A stretch of DNA of 64,000 nucleotides from Lachnospiraceae bacterium AD3010 (GCA_000622025.1 KK211388.1:229807-293806), one strand, 5' to 3'; shown: positions 28,001 through 37,598, counted from the stretch's first letter. Notes: a model not told the origin generated them from the letters alone. Made by a program: numbers and translations.

Positions 28001-31000
28001 TATCCGGCTGCGAATCCGTATTCCAGAGCTTATTAACGCTTATATCGCTGCGCCTTATCAGCCGGTTGGTAACGACAGACTTATGCTGTGAATCATCACT
28101 GAAGTCATAACTGTAGCCCTCGTCATCAGCCGCAGCTCCTTTTGTACCGTCAGCCCTTAATGTATAGCCATTCGGTATATTATTCTCCGAAAGCCTGTAC
28201 TGGTACTTTGTCCCTGTGCCTCCGTTAAGGACATAGAGAGGAAGCTTTGAAACCGTCTTTGCTGCCCAGTTTTCACTCTTTTTAAGAGTCACGGTCTCGG
28301 GATCTGTTGAAGCAGTTTCCGACGGATCCGTCTTTTTATGCTCAGCCTTCGTTACGGTTTCCCAATTCTCTCCTGCCAGCACATTTCCGGCCGGATCCAC
28401 CTTCCGTCTCTGAAGCGTAATTACACGGCTGTCAGGCCTTAAGCCGTAGGCATCATTATCGTCTGACCAGTTCTTTGACACGCTGACACTTGTCAAGGGT
28501 GTATTTATGATATTAACATAGAAAGCCTTATCGGAGTCTGAAGGAGCCGTACTGCTGCGGGGAAGCTGATCTGCAGGCACCGCATTCAAAGGAACCGGGC
28601 TTCCGGTAGATGAAGCATACTGTGTCTTAAAGCTGCCCGTAGTCTCCTCCTTAACGTAGTAGACTATAAGCTCGTGGTTTTTATTATACTTGGGAAGTCC
28701 CTGGCAGGAGTATTCAGAACTTTCGTCCGTAAATGTCACTTCATTAACGGAAAGAGAAAGCTTTGTAAGGGTTGACTCCTCTGAGGGACCGATTACTGCA
28801 GATGCTGCGCTTCCTCCCGTATAATTCTTACTGTAAAGTGCAGCATTAACTCCATCGTGTCCCGCAGTTTTCCCGTCATTCCAGATCTTACGGATAATAA
28901 CAGGCTCTTCTCTAAGAACAAGCTTATTTGTAATGGTTGTGGTATAACCTTTTATATCACCGGCTCCGTCCGTCTCTACACTATTTGAATGGGTGACATA
29001 GTAGGATCCCCCGTATCCTTTAAGATCACTGTCATCTGGGGAATAATTACTGTCAAGTCCCGTCAGCCCTCCGTCAACATTGTTCAGCTTTGTATTGTCT
29101 CCCACCTTCGTCTCAACAACACGGTACATATAGATGTCGTTTAGACTGGTACCGAAATACTTAGGCAGATGCTCAAAGGTGTAAACCCAGCTGTCCGGGT
29201 CGGAAGGATCATTATCGTTAGTCTTTTTTATTGTCCTTTGTTTTCCCGGCTGCAGATTTTTCCAGTGTTCTCCTTGATCTGTAGATACATCGATCCTTAC
29301 AGTCAGTCTTTCCGGCCTTAATCCGAGAAGATTACCATTATCCTCCCACTTCTTTATGACATTAAGGCTGACCTCGGCTCTTCCGGTATCCAGCTGGTTT
29401 ACTATCAATCTGGTTCCGCTTGCAGGCAGTGTTATATCTGCAGGATCGTATACCTTATAGTTTCCAGCTTCCACAGGCGCAAAGTAGCTTCCGCTGTCCG
29501 GCGCATCCTTCCCGTTCGGTGTCCATTGGGCATTTGCGCTGACTGCAGGATAAGATACCTTTATGGCAGCTCCCGTTCCCGGTCTTATCTCCGTTTCAAC
29601 GATCCGGTATTCATATTTTTCACCCGCAGCAGAGCCGTTATTTGCCGAGATAGGGAGTTTAGTGAATTTTTGCGTCCACTTATTAGTCTTATTCAGGATG
29701 TTACCCGATATATATTTTGAAAATGAACCTGTATTTCCGAGACGCCGCTCCACATCAAAGACAACCGCTCCCTCTCTCATTCCATAATCGTCATTAAAAT
29801 CATCCCACTGCTTACGTATGCTGAATTCACCCTTCAACTCATTTTTAAGAGCATATCTCATCGTAAGCACCCTGTGGTCATTGTCATCAGGAACTCCCGG
29901 AGCAGCTATATCCGCAGTATCATATATCTCGTTCCTTGTCGCCTTATAATTTGCCTTTACAAAAGCAGTATTAAAGATTTCCTCAACATAATAGGTATAT
30001 ACATTTCCGTTTGCCGAATAAAATGGAACCGGCTTATTAAAGGACACGGTGTAATACCAATTATTAGGACTTAAGGAGTCTGCAGATACATTTATTATGC
30101 TGTAGTCCGTCCCTTCATTGAAGCTCACTGTTTCCGGATTCTTCTTTCCTGACTGGGTCTTTGCCTCAGCTCTTATGTCAAAGCTTAAGGCTCTCGTAGT
30201 TTTGCTGCTTTCATCCGAAAGCTTTGGAACCATCGCTTCGCTTTCATCCTTACCGTTTCCGGTCTGAGTATTCCATATCTTGCTGAACTTAAGAGTCAGA
30301 AAGCCCATCTGCTTATAGGTATTTCTGAAGGTTTCTTCCTTGATGTTATCCTCTGCACCTGTATTCGCGATATTTATTCCGCTGTTTGCAAAGGCTACGC
30401 CCACAAAGGACGAGTTTTCGCTTAAAGCGGTATTCCCGGCGGCGGGACCGCTGCCGTTATCACTTTCGGCTGACGGATTTTTTCCGTTAAGCGCAACCTT
30501 ATATCCCGGCATATCATCTATCATTTCCACGGCATAGTAGGCATAGATACGTCCGCTTGGCGCAAATATAGGAAGATCGTTCCAGTTGATCTTCGAGTTT
30601 ATCTCCGTAGCCGGTTTTTCCAGGATGTTTTCCGAGATCAGCTCCAGGTCATTGCCGCTTATATTGAAAGCTGCCGCCGCCGTAGCGGAGGATGAAGGAT
30701 CTGAAAGACTGCTGTCATCCCAAGAGTAATGAGTTGCATTATAACCGTTCCCGTCATCCTTAAGTTCCATCCTGTAAAGCCTGAAGGTAGCCTTGGCATT
30801 GACGGATACCTTATTATGCAATTTATCAACCTTCCACTGCTTTGTGATCCTGAAGCTCCTCTTATTTGTTTCGGCATCAAGCTTATAATGATTTGCAATG
30901 TCAGTGGTATTGTCGGAATAATTAGGTATCATTATGTCCGCAGGGAGTTCATTATTCTTAAAATTATAAATACACTCACTAACCGTGTATTTGTAGAGGG

Positions 31001-34000
31001 CTCCCATGTCGTCATACTTAGGGAAATTAACATATTTGTAAGGTGTTATATTATCCGCCTTATAGGTTCCGAATATATACATGGACTTGGCCGCATTAAG
31101 CTCCCTTGGTGACTCTGAACCGTCATTTAATGCAATGGCTTCCACTGCACGCGCGGAGTAAGCCGCCTTCTTCTCTTCAAGATTCGCGGCTCCCGAAACA
31201 TCCGGAACCTTATGAGCATGATCATATTCACTGTCCCTGAAAAGATATATGTATGCAGAAGGGAGCCTGTCCACCTCTATCCCTTCCGGAATATTGATCC
31301 AGAGCTTCCTGCCCTCAATATGTATGCTGTCATGAATGGTACTGACACCGAAGCTCTTTTCCTTTATAAGGAGGGTTCCGTCGTCAGCGGCCACCGCATC
31401 TTTAGACACTCCGTTTTTTACAATTATCTGCCCCGAATTGGCGGAAACCACAGCAGTATTAAGATCACTCAGGGTTTCTTCCGCATTAAAAAGGGGTTCC
31501 GAATAGTGATCCACGCTGTAGCCTATGACGTCATTATTAAGGGTCTCCGCCACATAATACTCATACACGTTTCCGTAAGCATCTGCCGCAGGGACACCGC
31601 TGAAGATGGCCTTCTGTATGAATTTGTTTCCGCTTACCACATCCACCCAGCGCTCGGTATAGCTGCCTTTATAGGGGATTATCTTTCCTCCGTCACCGCC
31701 GTTATAATAGAGTGTAAAGAATACATCCGGCCTCTGGTCGTTCTTTGCCTTGTCATGCCAGATGCAGTAGAATTCCACATCCTCTCTGTCTCCCGCTGCC
31801 CTGTTGGTATGACCTGAATTCTCACTTATTAGAAAGCTCTTCGTGCCGTCCTTACCCAGGTCATGGGTCCCGGATATTTCTGTTAAGGTTGAGGTCTCCT
31901 GATTCTCCGACACCACATAGCCTGTCTTTGTGGTGTCTTCCATAGCGCTTAAGAGAACCTCCGTCTTTTTGTCCAGTGTATCCGCTTCATTCCCCTCCGG
32001 ATCGCATTTGGTCTCATTCGTCACCGGAGTTCCCTTACAGATATATTCCTTTAAACTGTAGACATAGTTATTTCCGCTTAAATCATAGGCGGGATAGTAT
32101 TCGCCGTTATTTGTAAACTCTACGGTAAGATCTGTTCCGCTTGTTAAGGTAACCCCGTCCGGCATATATGTGGGTATATCCCTATAGGCGATCTCCTTTT
32201 CAACCCCGCTTTCCTCCCGGAAAAGCGCGACACGGAGAAAATCCCCACGGCCTTTCAATCTATTATCTGAATCTATCCAGTTCTTTGTGAATCTGAAAGA
32301 CCTGCTGCCGGCACGGGTATTTGTAATGGTAAAGCTCCCGTCCTTCTTCGTCACGCTGACCCTGTAGCCCGGCTTAAAGCTTTCCCCGCTAACAACGGCA
32401 TCTACAGTTCCGCCGGAAACGGTTTTGTTGTTCGAAACAAAGCCTATATTGTTAAGAAATCTGTCGTAATCATTGGTATTCTCATTGTAAAGCGCTGCCT
32501 TTATGGCGAGGCGGTTATTTATTGCCTCGGTTCGATTCTCGCTTGTGGCTTCATTGAATGCGGACATCTGATTCCCAGAGATAAAGTCTGCCCCGTCCAC
32601 CCAGATATATGAGTCATAGTCATTCCCGGGGTTAAGATCCACATAGTAGGGATGCTCTTTCATATTGCCGCTCAGCGCCTGTTTAAAATTGCCCTCGTCA
32701 TCATAGGTTCCGAGCCATACCCTCACATTTGATCTCTGTGAATTGTCGGAGTCATCATGCCAGATCTTTTCTATCCTGAGCCTTGTCTTTACGGTTTCAG
32801 AGCCTATGTGATTATTGATATAGAGCTTTATCTCATTTCCGCTTATATTCCTGTCATATTCCTCCGTATAATGAAGCTCCGGATCGTGTGAAGCTACGGC
32901 TTTCTCGTCCAGCGTATAGATATACTGCCTTCCGTCTTCGGTATATGCGGGAACGGTCATAGCAGCGCTTTTCCAGGTGTTTCCGTCATTTTCGATGGTA
33001 TATGAATTTGAAGAAATAAGAGCCGGATCCGCTGATGTGACAACCAGATTACCGCTTCCGGAGATCTCTCCGGCGGGACTAGCGGGCTTTATCATACTTA
33101 CGGTTGCATATACGCTCTCAGCTTCCCCGTCTATCCTTCTCCTTAAGTCAAAGGTGATATCCCCGGTCTTGCTCTCTGCCGTGCCAATATTCCAGCCCGA
33201 GCCTGTCCACCTCTTTATGATATAGAGCTTCTTCGTACCGGAAAGCCTGTCCGTAACCCTGATAACCGCGGTCTCTTCCCCTTCCTGAAGAGCGGTATGA
33301 TATTCGGAGGATGAGCTGTAGGTATGATCCTTTAATTCATAGGTTCTGCTCCAGATCCCTAAAGAATCGCCGGATACCCCGGAACTAAATACGGCAGCCT
33401 CTCCGGTTACGGCTTTTACTGCTGTTTCGACCGCCCTGTATTCATACCTGTCACCGTTATCATCAAAGAGCTCCTGTGGTGAGAATACTCCTTCTATGGT
33501 CTTCTTACTTGAGCTGAAGCCCGTCAGGGTCCTTTCCTCCACATTCTCCCAAACCCCGTTTTCCTTTCTCTGGAGCATAAAGGTACATACGGAGCTCACA
33601 TAGTCGGTTACTGCCGCCACATCCCAATGCTTTATAAGGACCGGGGCTATCTTTGTGCTCCGCACATTTTTAAGTACTTCGCCGTTCTTTACATCCTTTC
33701 CGTCGGGATATACTGTTCTGTAGAGCCCGGAATCCGATACCTCCGTCACGTAATAGACATACTCATAGCCCATTTCATCATATTTAGGGAAGGTATCTGA
33801 AGAGAATTTGGAGAGGTCTATCCTTACGCTGTTATTTTCTGCGTCCCCGGCATCATTTTCGGAAAGCTTTAAGGTATATTGCTTTGCATCCTTTGTAACG
33901 GGAGCTCCGGCAGCTATTCCCTTATTTACGGGATATCTCCAGAGATAGAATGTTATCCCCTTTTCAATGGCAGCCTTTCTCCTTTCGAGATCGCCGCCGT

Positions 34001-35846
34001 CAAGCCATTTCTTATCGAAGGAAAACTGAGCATTGTCCGTAACCGTGGCATATATGGTTTCCCCTGAGTAGCACTTATCCTGATCGGAGCTGAAGCTTCC
34101 GTTGTCGTAGGTAAATTTGAATTTTGTGTTCTTTTCGCTGTAATAATAGGGATTACTCTCCATTACCGTATAATAGGTGATCGCATCCCCGTTTTCCGCA
34201 TAGAGCGGGAAGCCCTTTATACTGTAGCTCCATACCCTGTTGCCGCTCTCCGTGCTTTCATTCCAGCTTACGGCGGAGCCGGAAACAGTTGTTTCCTCTG
34301 CAGCAGTGTCTCCCTTTTTTCTGTATAGCTTCATTCCCGCAGCGGTCAAAAGTGAATCCCCCGGAAGAGGAGGCACGACAGAATCACCCGATATCCGCCA
34401 TACTATCCTTCCGCTGATACCGTCGGTATAGGTAAAGGTAAGCTTTGCATCGCTGTCCCCGGATATTAAGATATAGCCGTCATCGCTAATATTGTAGTAG
34501 TTCTTCCTTTCCTCCCCGTCATTAAAAAGCTTTTCATTGGGCTTTATATACCATTCATAGGGTGTGGAACCATCCTCCTTAAATTTGGGAAGATTACTGT
34601 ATGCCACGCTCCAGGAGCTGAAGGAGGCATAGCTGACTTTGGGGTGGTTTGAGCCCGGAGATACCAGAGTCGGAGAATTATCACTTATAAGGGTATAGCT
34701 GTCCCCCTCCTTTACATAGAGGTCTATACCTGAAGCTATCTCATCCTCTCCCCCGCTCCTTATATTGCATCCCTTGGAATAGGGTCTCTTATCGGCATAA
34801 TTCCGGTTATCCTGCCATTCTATGGTAAAGTGCGGCTTTACAAGCTCAAGTATCTTATGAGTTACCGTAACGGGAGACGTGGTCCACTCCGGATAATTAG
34901 GATCCTTAACGGGAGAAAGGACTCCGTAGGTTTTTCCTCCGTCACTGAAGGTTGTCCCGGTGATCTCCGGAAGGTACCCGTTTACGGTCTTTTCAACAGC
35001 AACTCCGTAAAAGTCTTCAGGCATCTCATAGGTTCCGCTTCCGCCTTCATTTGTGTTGCCGGTCCCGCCCTTTAAGTATACCGGGATATTATTGAAATCA
35101 AATACGAGGGACACCTTGTTATCCGTAATGTTATTAATGGTGAGCTCATCTGAGAGAAGCTCTATGATCTCACTGTCACCGGCCTTCAGCTTTTTCTTTT
35201 TTATGTTTCCGTAGATCGTGACCTTTACCGTATCCCCGGGATAAATAAGAGATGCATCTGAAAAATTCACATTTATCCGCTGTGAAAAATAAAGATCTGC
35301 TGCCGGCTCATTGTAATCAATGCTTCCCGACCCCAGTAAAAGGATAAACGGAGAGAATCCCTCCGTTTCAAATTCGATGTCCCCGTCATTTCCGACTTCC
35401 ACATCTACAGATTCGTTATTGTCCTCAGAGGTGACATGGATAAGCTCCATATCTCCCTCTTTAAGAAGCTCCTTATCTACGGTTTCCGGAGGCTCTATGG
35501 TGACCCTTACGCTCTCATCCGGCTGGATCTCCTCCTCTCCGCAGAGTAAGGTAATGTCATAGGCAAGGAGCACTGCCTTATCCCTTCCCTCATCCTCTAC
35601 GAGTTCCCTCGCCTCCGCCTTTCCGATCTCACTTACTCTTAAGACTGTACCCTTCGGCAGCAGTCCTTCTACCCTGACACCGCCGCTTTCAAGTACCGTA
35701 TGCTCCTTTTCAGTTCCGATCCCGTCACCGGATACGTCCTCTTTTCCGCTTTCTTCCTCTTTTCCGGCTTCATCATCTTTTCCTGCTTCGTCTCCGGAAA
35801 CACTGTCTTTTTCTGCATCCGTATCCAAAGCATCGGGAGAAGACAC
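25038..35846 (-). CDS. Giant Cna-B-repeat cell-wall surface protein (main frame)
   Basis: 3602 residues from a GTG at 35846, but the same frame is open to 36197 and, apart from one TAG, to the ATG at 36605; the intended product is about 3,855 residues. Order: a Cys/His segment (FCTIDGC, CSKCGY), a beta domain (VRVEGLLPKGTVL to FETEGFSPFILL), about 17 Cna-B-like modules each starting with a K-W or W-x-D strand (KKWEDNGNLLGLRPERL, KNWSDDNDAYGLRPDS and relatives), an SGN/SDN-rich segment, a Pro/Gly/Asp wall-spanning stretch, then RTGDETP, a hydrophobic helix and RRRKNEKR. Lysines at module starts suit intramolecular isopeptide bonds. Probable adhesin or stalk. Confidence 0.9.
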   Translation of the reverse strand: MSSPDALDTDAEKDSVSGDEAGKDDEAGKEEESGKEDVSGDGIGTEKEHTVLESGGVRVEGLLPKGTVLRVSEIGKAEARELVEDEGRDKAVLLAYDITLLCGEEEIQPDESVRVTIEPPETVDKELLKEGDMELIHVTSEDNNESVDVEVGNDGDIEFETEGFSPFILLLGSGSIDYNEPAADLYFSQRINVNFSDASLIYPGDTVKVTIYGNIKKKKLKAGDSEIIELLSDELTINNITDNKVSLVFDFNNIPVYLKGGTGNTNEGGSGTYEMPEDFYGVAVEKTVNGYLPEITGTTFSDGGKTYGVLSPVKDPNYPEWTTSPVTVTHKILELVKPHFTIEWQDNRNYADKRPYSKGCNIRSGGEDEIASGIDLYVKEGDSYTLISDNSPTLVSPGSNHPKVSYASFSSWSVAYSNLPKFKEDGSTPYEWYIKPNEKLFNDGEERKNYYNISDDGYILISGDSDAKLTFTYTDGISGRIVWRISGDSVVPPLPGDSLLTAAGMKLYRKKGDTAAEETTVSGSAVSWNESTESGNRVWSYSIKGFPLYAENGDAITYYTVMESNPYYYSEKNTKFKFTYDNGSFSSDQDKCYSGETIYATVTDNAQFSFDKKWLDGGDLERRKAAIEKGITFYLWRYPVNKGIAAGAPVTKDAKQYTLKLSENDAGDAENNSVRIDLSKFSSDTFPKYDEMGYEYVYYVTEVSDSGLYRTVYPDGKDVKNGEVLKNVRSTKIAPVLIKHWDVAAVTDYVSSVCTFMLQRKENGVWENVEERTLTGFSSSKKTIEGVFSPQELFDDNGDRYEYRAVETAVKAVTGEAAVFSSGVSGDSLGIWSRTYELKDHTYSSSSEYHTALQEGEETAVIRVTDRLSGTKKLYIIKRWTGSGWNIGTAESKTGDITFDLRRRIDGEAESVYATVSMIKPASPAGEISGSGNLVVTSADPALISSNSYTIENDGNTWKSAAMTVPAYTEDGRQYIYTLDEKAVASHDPELHYTEEYDRNISGNEIKLYINNHIGSETVKTRLRIEKIWHDDSDNSQRSNVRVWLGTYDDEGNFKQALSGNMKEHPYYVDLNPGNDYDSYIWVDGADFISGNQMSAFNEATSENRTEAINNRLAIKAALYNENTNDYDRFLNNIGFVSNNKTVSGGTVDAVVSGESFKPGYRVSVTKKDGSFTITNTRAGSRSFRFTKNWIDSDNRLKGRGDFLRVALFREESGVEKEIAYRDIPTYMPDGVTLTSGTDLTVEFTNNGEYYPAYDLSGNNYVYSLKEYICKGTPVTNETKCDPEGNEADTLDKKTEVLLSAMEDTTKTGYVVSENQETSTLTEISGTHDLGKDGTKSFLISENSGHTNRAAGDREDVEFYCIWHDKAKNDQRPDVFFTLYYNGGDGGKIIPYKGSYTERWVDVVSGNKFIQKAIFSGVPAADAYGNVYEYYVAETLNNDVIGYSVDHYSEPLFNAEETLSDLNTAVVSANSGQIIVKNGVSKDAVAADDGTLLIKEKSFGVSTIHDSIHIEGRKLWINIPEGIEVDRLPSAYIYLFRDSEYDHAHKVPDVSGAANLEEKKAAYSARAVEAIALNDGSESPRELNAAKSMYIFGTYKADNITPYKYVNFPKYDDMGALYKYTVSECIYNFKNNELPADIMIPNYSDNTTDIANHYKLDAETNKRSFRITKQWKVDKLHNKVSVNAKATFRLYRMELKDDGNGYNATHYSWDDSSLSDPSSSATAAAAFNISGNDLELISENILEKPATEINSKINWNDLPIFAPSGRIYAYYAVEMIDDMPGYKVALNGKNPSAESDNGSGPAAGNTALSENSSFVGVAFANSGINIANTGAEDNIKEETFRNTYKQMGFLTLKFSKIWNTQTGNGKDESEAMVPKLSDESSKTTRALSFDIRAEAKTQSGKKNPETVSFNEGTDYSIINVSADSLSPNNWYYTVSFNKPVPFYSANGNVYTYYVEEIFNTAFVKANYKATRNEIYDTADIAAPGVPDDNDHRVLTMRYALKNELKGEFSIRKQWDDFNDDYGMREGAVVFDVERRLGNTGSFSKYISGNILNKTNKWTQKFTKLPISANNGSAAGEKYEYRIVETEIRPGTGAAIKVSYPAVSANAQWTPNGKDAPDSGSYFAPVEAGNYKVYDPADITLPASGTRLIVNQLDTGRAEVSLNVIKKWEDNGNLLGLRPERLTVRIDVSTDQGEHWKNLQPGKQRTIKKTNDNDPSDPDSWVYTFEHLPKYFGTSLNDIYMYRVVETKVGDNTKLNNVDGGLTGLDSNYSPDDSDLKGYGGSYYVTHSNSVETDGAGDIKGYTTTITNKLVLREEPVIIRKIWNDGKTAGHDGVNAALYSKNYTGGSAASAVIGPSEESTLTKLSLSVNEVTFTDESSEYSCQGLPKYNKNHELIVYYVKEETTGSFKTQYASSTGSPVPLNAVPADQLPRSSTAPSDSDKAFYVNIINTPLTSVSVSKNWSDDNDAYGLRPDSRVITLQRRKVDPAGNVLAGENWETVTKAEHKKTDPSETASTDPETVTLKKSENWAAKTVSKLPLYVLNGGTGTKYQYRLSENNIPNGYTLRADGTKGAAADDEGYSYDFSDDSQHKSVVTNRLIRRSDISVNKLWNTDSQPDNVDVNVSLYSKNAVNGSDTGAGNLSIYKISGNAAEKTLNGNGTVVFTGLPLYNKDGNEIIYYVSENRSESFSTVYETGDGRSLTNPGEVKTLPGGGAFEVTVINTPYTSAYAEKLWSDQENKYKTRPVSVNLLLQRRENGGSYEAVIWNDIPDNASAKEMIGKGKGDNKAVIKLDESVSWKGILHKLPHYKAYAGAIIKYDYRFIETDESGDPYVPFGYSLDPSAAEYKKTNTGDETGYVHSYSETEGYKGYKTKVTNTLITKDAVAVKKWNDYSDSLKIRPDEITLYVSENTAVTGSTDSFNKRFLGGMTDKKPFGVSPYSNLSGTGISPVKSDGGDTWTYSFTDLPKYAYGDDADPVSPKEIEYMVTEDIDRKYDGFILKDYYEVSHNYSVRKDETDILNTVMKNDGSLIIEKVIEKWDPAEPDFDNTFTFVVTLKRPDGSTDPFEGYYRICDSAGTAALSSGQLRDEAFKDDSAYFGSPVKASNGKIKLTAGKTAVLTGINSRYYYEVSEDPTGDAENPVNGFDLCGIKNIRGGLTEECRARYNTLPATVTGETENTHFLSENGAYSGGVAKGKIAGISEIPPKVIFTNRLFDPESYRLKVRNTTETGVNDDGEILTGGWVKIYNTRTVVDSRDKIGVSAGSYVGSETRYIEQAMSVEFTPDTANGYKYGDSLTVKWWDNMEPDESKPEGIITVSGYINEEDELPYTGSISDEVSGNSASGNDVSDNDVSGNSTADGSASGNDAVSDNDNTSGSGVSGNDRPEADISGNDTPENETEEEKAAREKFESIWAPLIKSRKFKNITVLNGSVVLTLANDYKEMPHKVLVEVNFKAPDPEPGPGPGPDPGPDPDPKPDPPKPDPPKPGPGPGPDPSPDPGGDSGSSGGNTNTAPKAASDTGHNGKHGHNGSSEAVSEAADPALSGSLPAGYENAAGGAGISGNSTARRGIRTGDETPLELLLTLLAVLLLMLGAVLTLLFRRRKNEKR
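25383..25500. repeat. Pro/Gly/Asp-coding tandem repeat
   Basis: Degenerate tandem units of GGTCCGGG and GGATCAGG encode the PDPGPGP- and PKPDPP-type wall-spanning region of the giant surface protein. Length variation between strains is likely. Confidence 0.7.
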
Positions 35847-36197
35847 TGTGCTCTCCTCCCCGGATGCTTCCTCCTTGGAAGATATGTCTTTATTCTCATC
35901 CTTATTCCGGGTATCCTGTGACGAAACAGATTCCCCGTCCTTTAAGGAAGTATCATCCTTTGAAGGCTCCGTCCCCTTGTCCTTGCCCCCGTTTGCTTTT
36001 TCATATCCGCACTTACTGCATTTTCCGCTTTCGTCATAGCTGCAGTTTTCCGTATATTTTTCATTACAGCCGTCAATCGTGCAGAAAACGCTGTGAGTTC
36101 CGTCCCCATTTGATACATACTTCTCAAATATGTGGGAATGTCCCTCGCTGCCCTCAGCCGGTTTATTATCGGCAGCTTCTCCGCTTTCCTTATTTTC

Positions 36198-36605
36198 CTA
36201 GTTCTTTTGTTCCCGGCTGTTTTCTTCCCTATTCTCTTCCCCGCTTTCTTCTTCCTCTTTATCTTCTTTCTTTTCTTCTTCCTGCTTATCTCTGTCTTCT
36301 TTATCCTCTTTCTTATCTTCTTCCTTCTTTTCTCCGTCCTCTTTATCTTCTTTCTTTTCCCCGTCCTTTTTTTCTTCTTCCTTTTCTTCCTTCTGATCAT
36401 TTTCTTTTTCGGATGAGTCTGAATGATCATCTGCATCCTGCCCGTCAGAAGTAGCCTCATTCGAAGCCCCGGTGCTTACGTTGTCATCGGCATAAATATA
36501 TGCACTCCGCGTATCCGCCGTCAGACCGGATAATAACAAAACCAGCGCAAGCAGAATACTCACGCTCTTTTTTCTTGTTCTAAAAATATAATTTATAAGA
36601 TTCAT
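36198..36605 (-). CDS. N-terminal fragment of the giant surface protein (signal peptide, Glu/Lys tract)
   Basis: 135 residues from MNLINYIFRTRKKSV. A signal peptide with hydrophobic core ILLALVLLLSGLTA ends around YIYADD; the rest is almost pure Glu/Lys/Asp (EEKKEDKE-type units). It stops at TAG (36200-36198). The next codon continues in the same frame into the giant Cna-B protein, so this is that gene's export signal and linker, cut off by a nonsense codon. As it stands it would be secreted as a small charged peptide, and the main body would lack an export signal. Confidence 0.85.
   Translation of the reverse strand: MNLINYIFRTRKKSVSILLALVLLLSGLTADTRSAYIYADDNVSTGASNEATSDGQDADDHSDSSEKENDQKEEKEEEKKDGEKKEDKEDGEKKEEDKKEDKEDRDKQEEEKKEDKEEEESGEENREENSREQKN
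36236..36390. repeat. Polypyrimidine/polypurine tract coding the Glu/Lys linker
   Basis: About 150 bp in which the plus strand is nearly all C and T (units such as TCTTCTTTC), encoding EEKK and KEDKE on the minus strand. Tracts like this are prone to slippage. It lies 36 bp upstream of the in-frame TAG in the coding direction. Confidence 0.75.
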
Positions 36606-36659
36606 TATGAGCCCTTTATCTGAAACACCGCTGCAATCCCCTGCGGTATATTTTTTTGT

Positions 36660-36690
36660 TATCCTGAGCGTTAGCGAAGGATCTTTCAAA
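36660..36690. repeat. Dispersed repeat copy in the giant-gene leader
   Basis: TATCCTGAGCGTTAGCGAAG followed by GATCTTTC: a copy of the CHSERSEE-type repeat in the untranslated leader of the giant surface gene. Confidence 0.7.
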
Positions 36691-36770
36691 ACTTCCGGTT
36701 AAAAAGCGTACAAAAAAATAAGACCGCATTGCAGGATGCGACTTATCAATTTACTCGCCCTCATGTATAC

Positions 36771-36798
36771 ATTGTACACCATATATTAATGATTGCAA
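36771..36798 (-). promoter_or_regulatory. Predicted promoter of the giant surface protein gene
   Basis: On the minus strand TTGCAA (36798-36793), a 16-bp spacer, then TACAAT (36776-36771). It would give a leader of about 160 nt that includes a repeat copy and a small CGCAT/ATGCG hairpin followed by a run of T. The rest of the gap up to 36605 shows nothing else. Confidence 0.45.
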
Positions 36799-36825
36799 GC
36801 ACTGTATTACAGAAAATACATAGTT

Positions 36826-36854
36826 AAAACCCTGTGGGGGAACCACAGGGTTTT
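36826..36854. terminator. Bidirectional intrinsic terminator
   Basis: Perfect 12-bp stem AAAACCCTGTGG (36826-36837) and CCACAGGGTTTT (36843-36854) around a 5-base loop, with T runs on both strands. It probably ends the DUF1700 gene transcript (minus strand). From here to 37039 I see no gene. Confidence 0.85.
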
Positions 36855-37039
36855 GAGGGGAGTATAAATATTTATAAAGGGGTTGTGATAAAGGGAATCT
36901 AAAAGGTAAACTCCCTTTACGAAAAAGATTCTAGCATAAACTCGGATTAAATGCAACACATTTTTTACAATTTTATTAACTTTTTTACAAATCACATTTG
37001 TAAAACTAAAATACACCCATTTTGACCGCAAAACCCGGT

Positions 37040-37513
37040 CTAATCCCACCTTAACGGATTCAGTATCCACCAGAGAACCACCGCAACGACAATGGCCGGC
37101 CAGAAAGCCAGGATAAAGGATCCGACAAGCCATACCGCAAAGGTGAATATGGCAAAAAAGATTATAAGGATCAATGCAAGAATAGCCAGGGCTTTCAGGC
37201 CACTGATCCTTGTATATCTGAATCCTCCGTATCCGCTGCCTGTCTGCTGCTCATCGGAAGTATCACTCCCTTCCTGCTCATCATATATTCTCTCGCTCCC
37301 GCGCTTCACACTGAATTCCGAAGTGTCTATTATGGTTCTTGCGATAAGCCTGGGATCCCCCAGCTCCTCCATTATCTCTTCATCAGTCCTGCCCTTTCTT
37401 CTTTCCGTGGCGATATATTTCTCATAATACCTGATATTTTCGGTAACTGAAGACGGGCTGATACTGCCGCTTAGGGCTTCTTCCAATTCAATTAAAAACT
37501 GTTCACTGTTCAT
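37040..37513 (-). CDS. DUF1700/HAAS-domain membrane protein
   Basis: 157 residues from MNSEQFLIELEEALSGS (ATG at 37513); the frame is open further upstream but those residues are not conserved-looking. The N-terminal HAAS-type helical domain contains IRYYEKYIATERRKGRTDEE and MEELGDPRLIARTII. A polar linker with SGYGGFRY follows, then two hydrophobic helices (LAILALILIIFFAIFTFAVW; the second ends WWILNPLRWD). Such proteins often pair with a PadR-type regulator; none is adjacent here. Divergent from the cellobiose phosphorylase gene. Confidence 0.82.
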   Translation of the reverse strand: MNSEQFLIELEEALSGSISPSSVTENIRYYEKYIATERRKGRTDEEIMEELGDPRLIARTIIDTSEFSVKRGSERIYDEQEGSDTSDEQQTGSGYGGFRYTRISGLKALAILALILIIFFAIFTFAVWLVGSFILAFWPAIVVAVVLWWILNPLRWD

Positions 37514-37598
37514 GAGAGCTATTTTACCATGTTTTCCATTTTTTCCAAACAACAGGGCGTCAATTCTTAACCGTTTTCGTGATCTAGGGAAAAGAACT

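Noticed and set aside
36198..36200. Programmed stop-codon recoding at the TAG (pyrrolysine or readthrough)
   Set aside because: TAG ends ordinary genes here (for example the MecA-like gene) and the site lies in a low-complexity linker; mutation or error is simpler.
35942..36460. 172-codon minus-strand frame, very basic
   Set aside because: Shadow of the Glu/Lys tract of the giant surface protein in a shifted frame.
36807..37133. 108-codon minus-strand frame over the terminator
   Set aside because: It spans a strong bidirectional terminator and overlaps the end of the DUF1700 gene in another frame; AT-rich noise.
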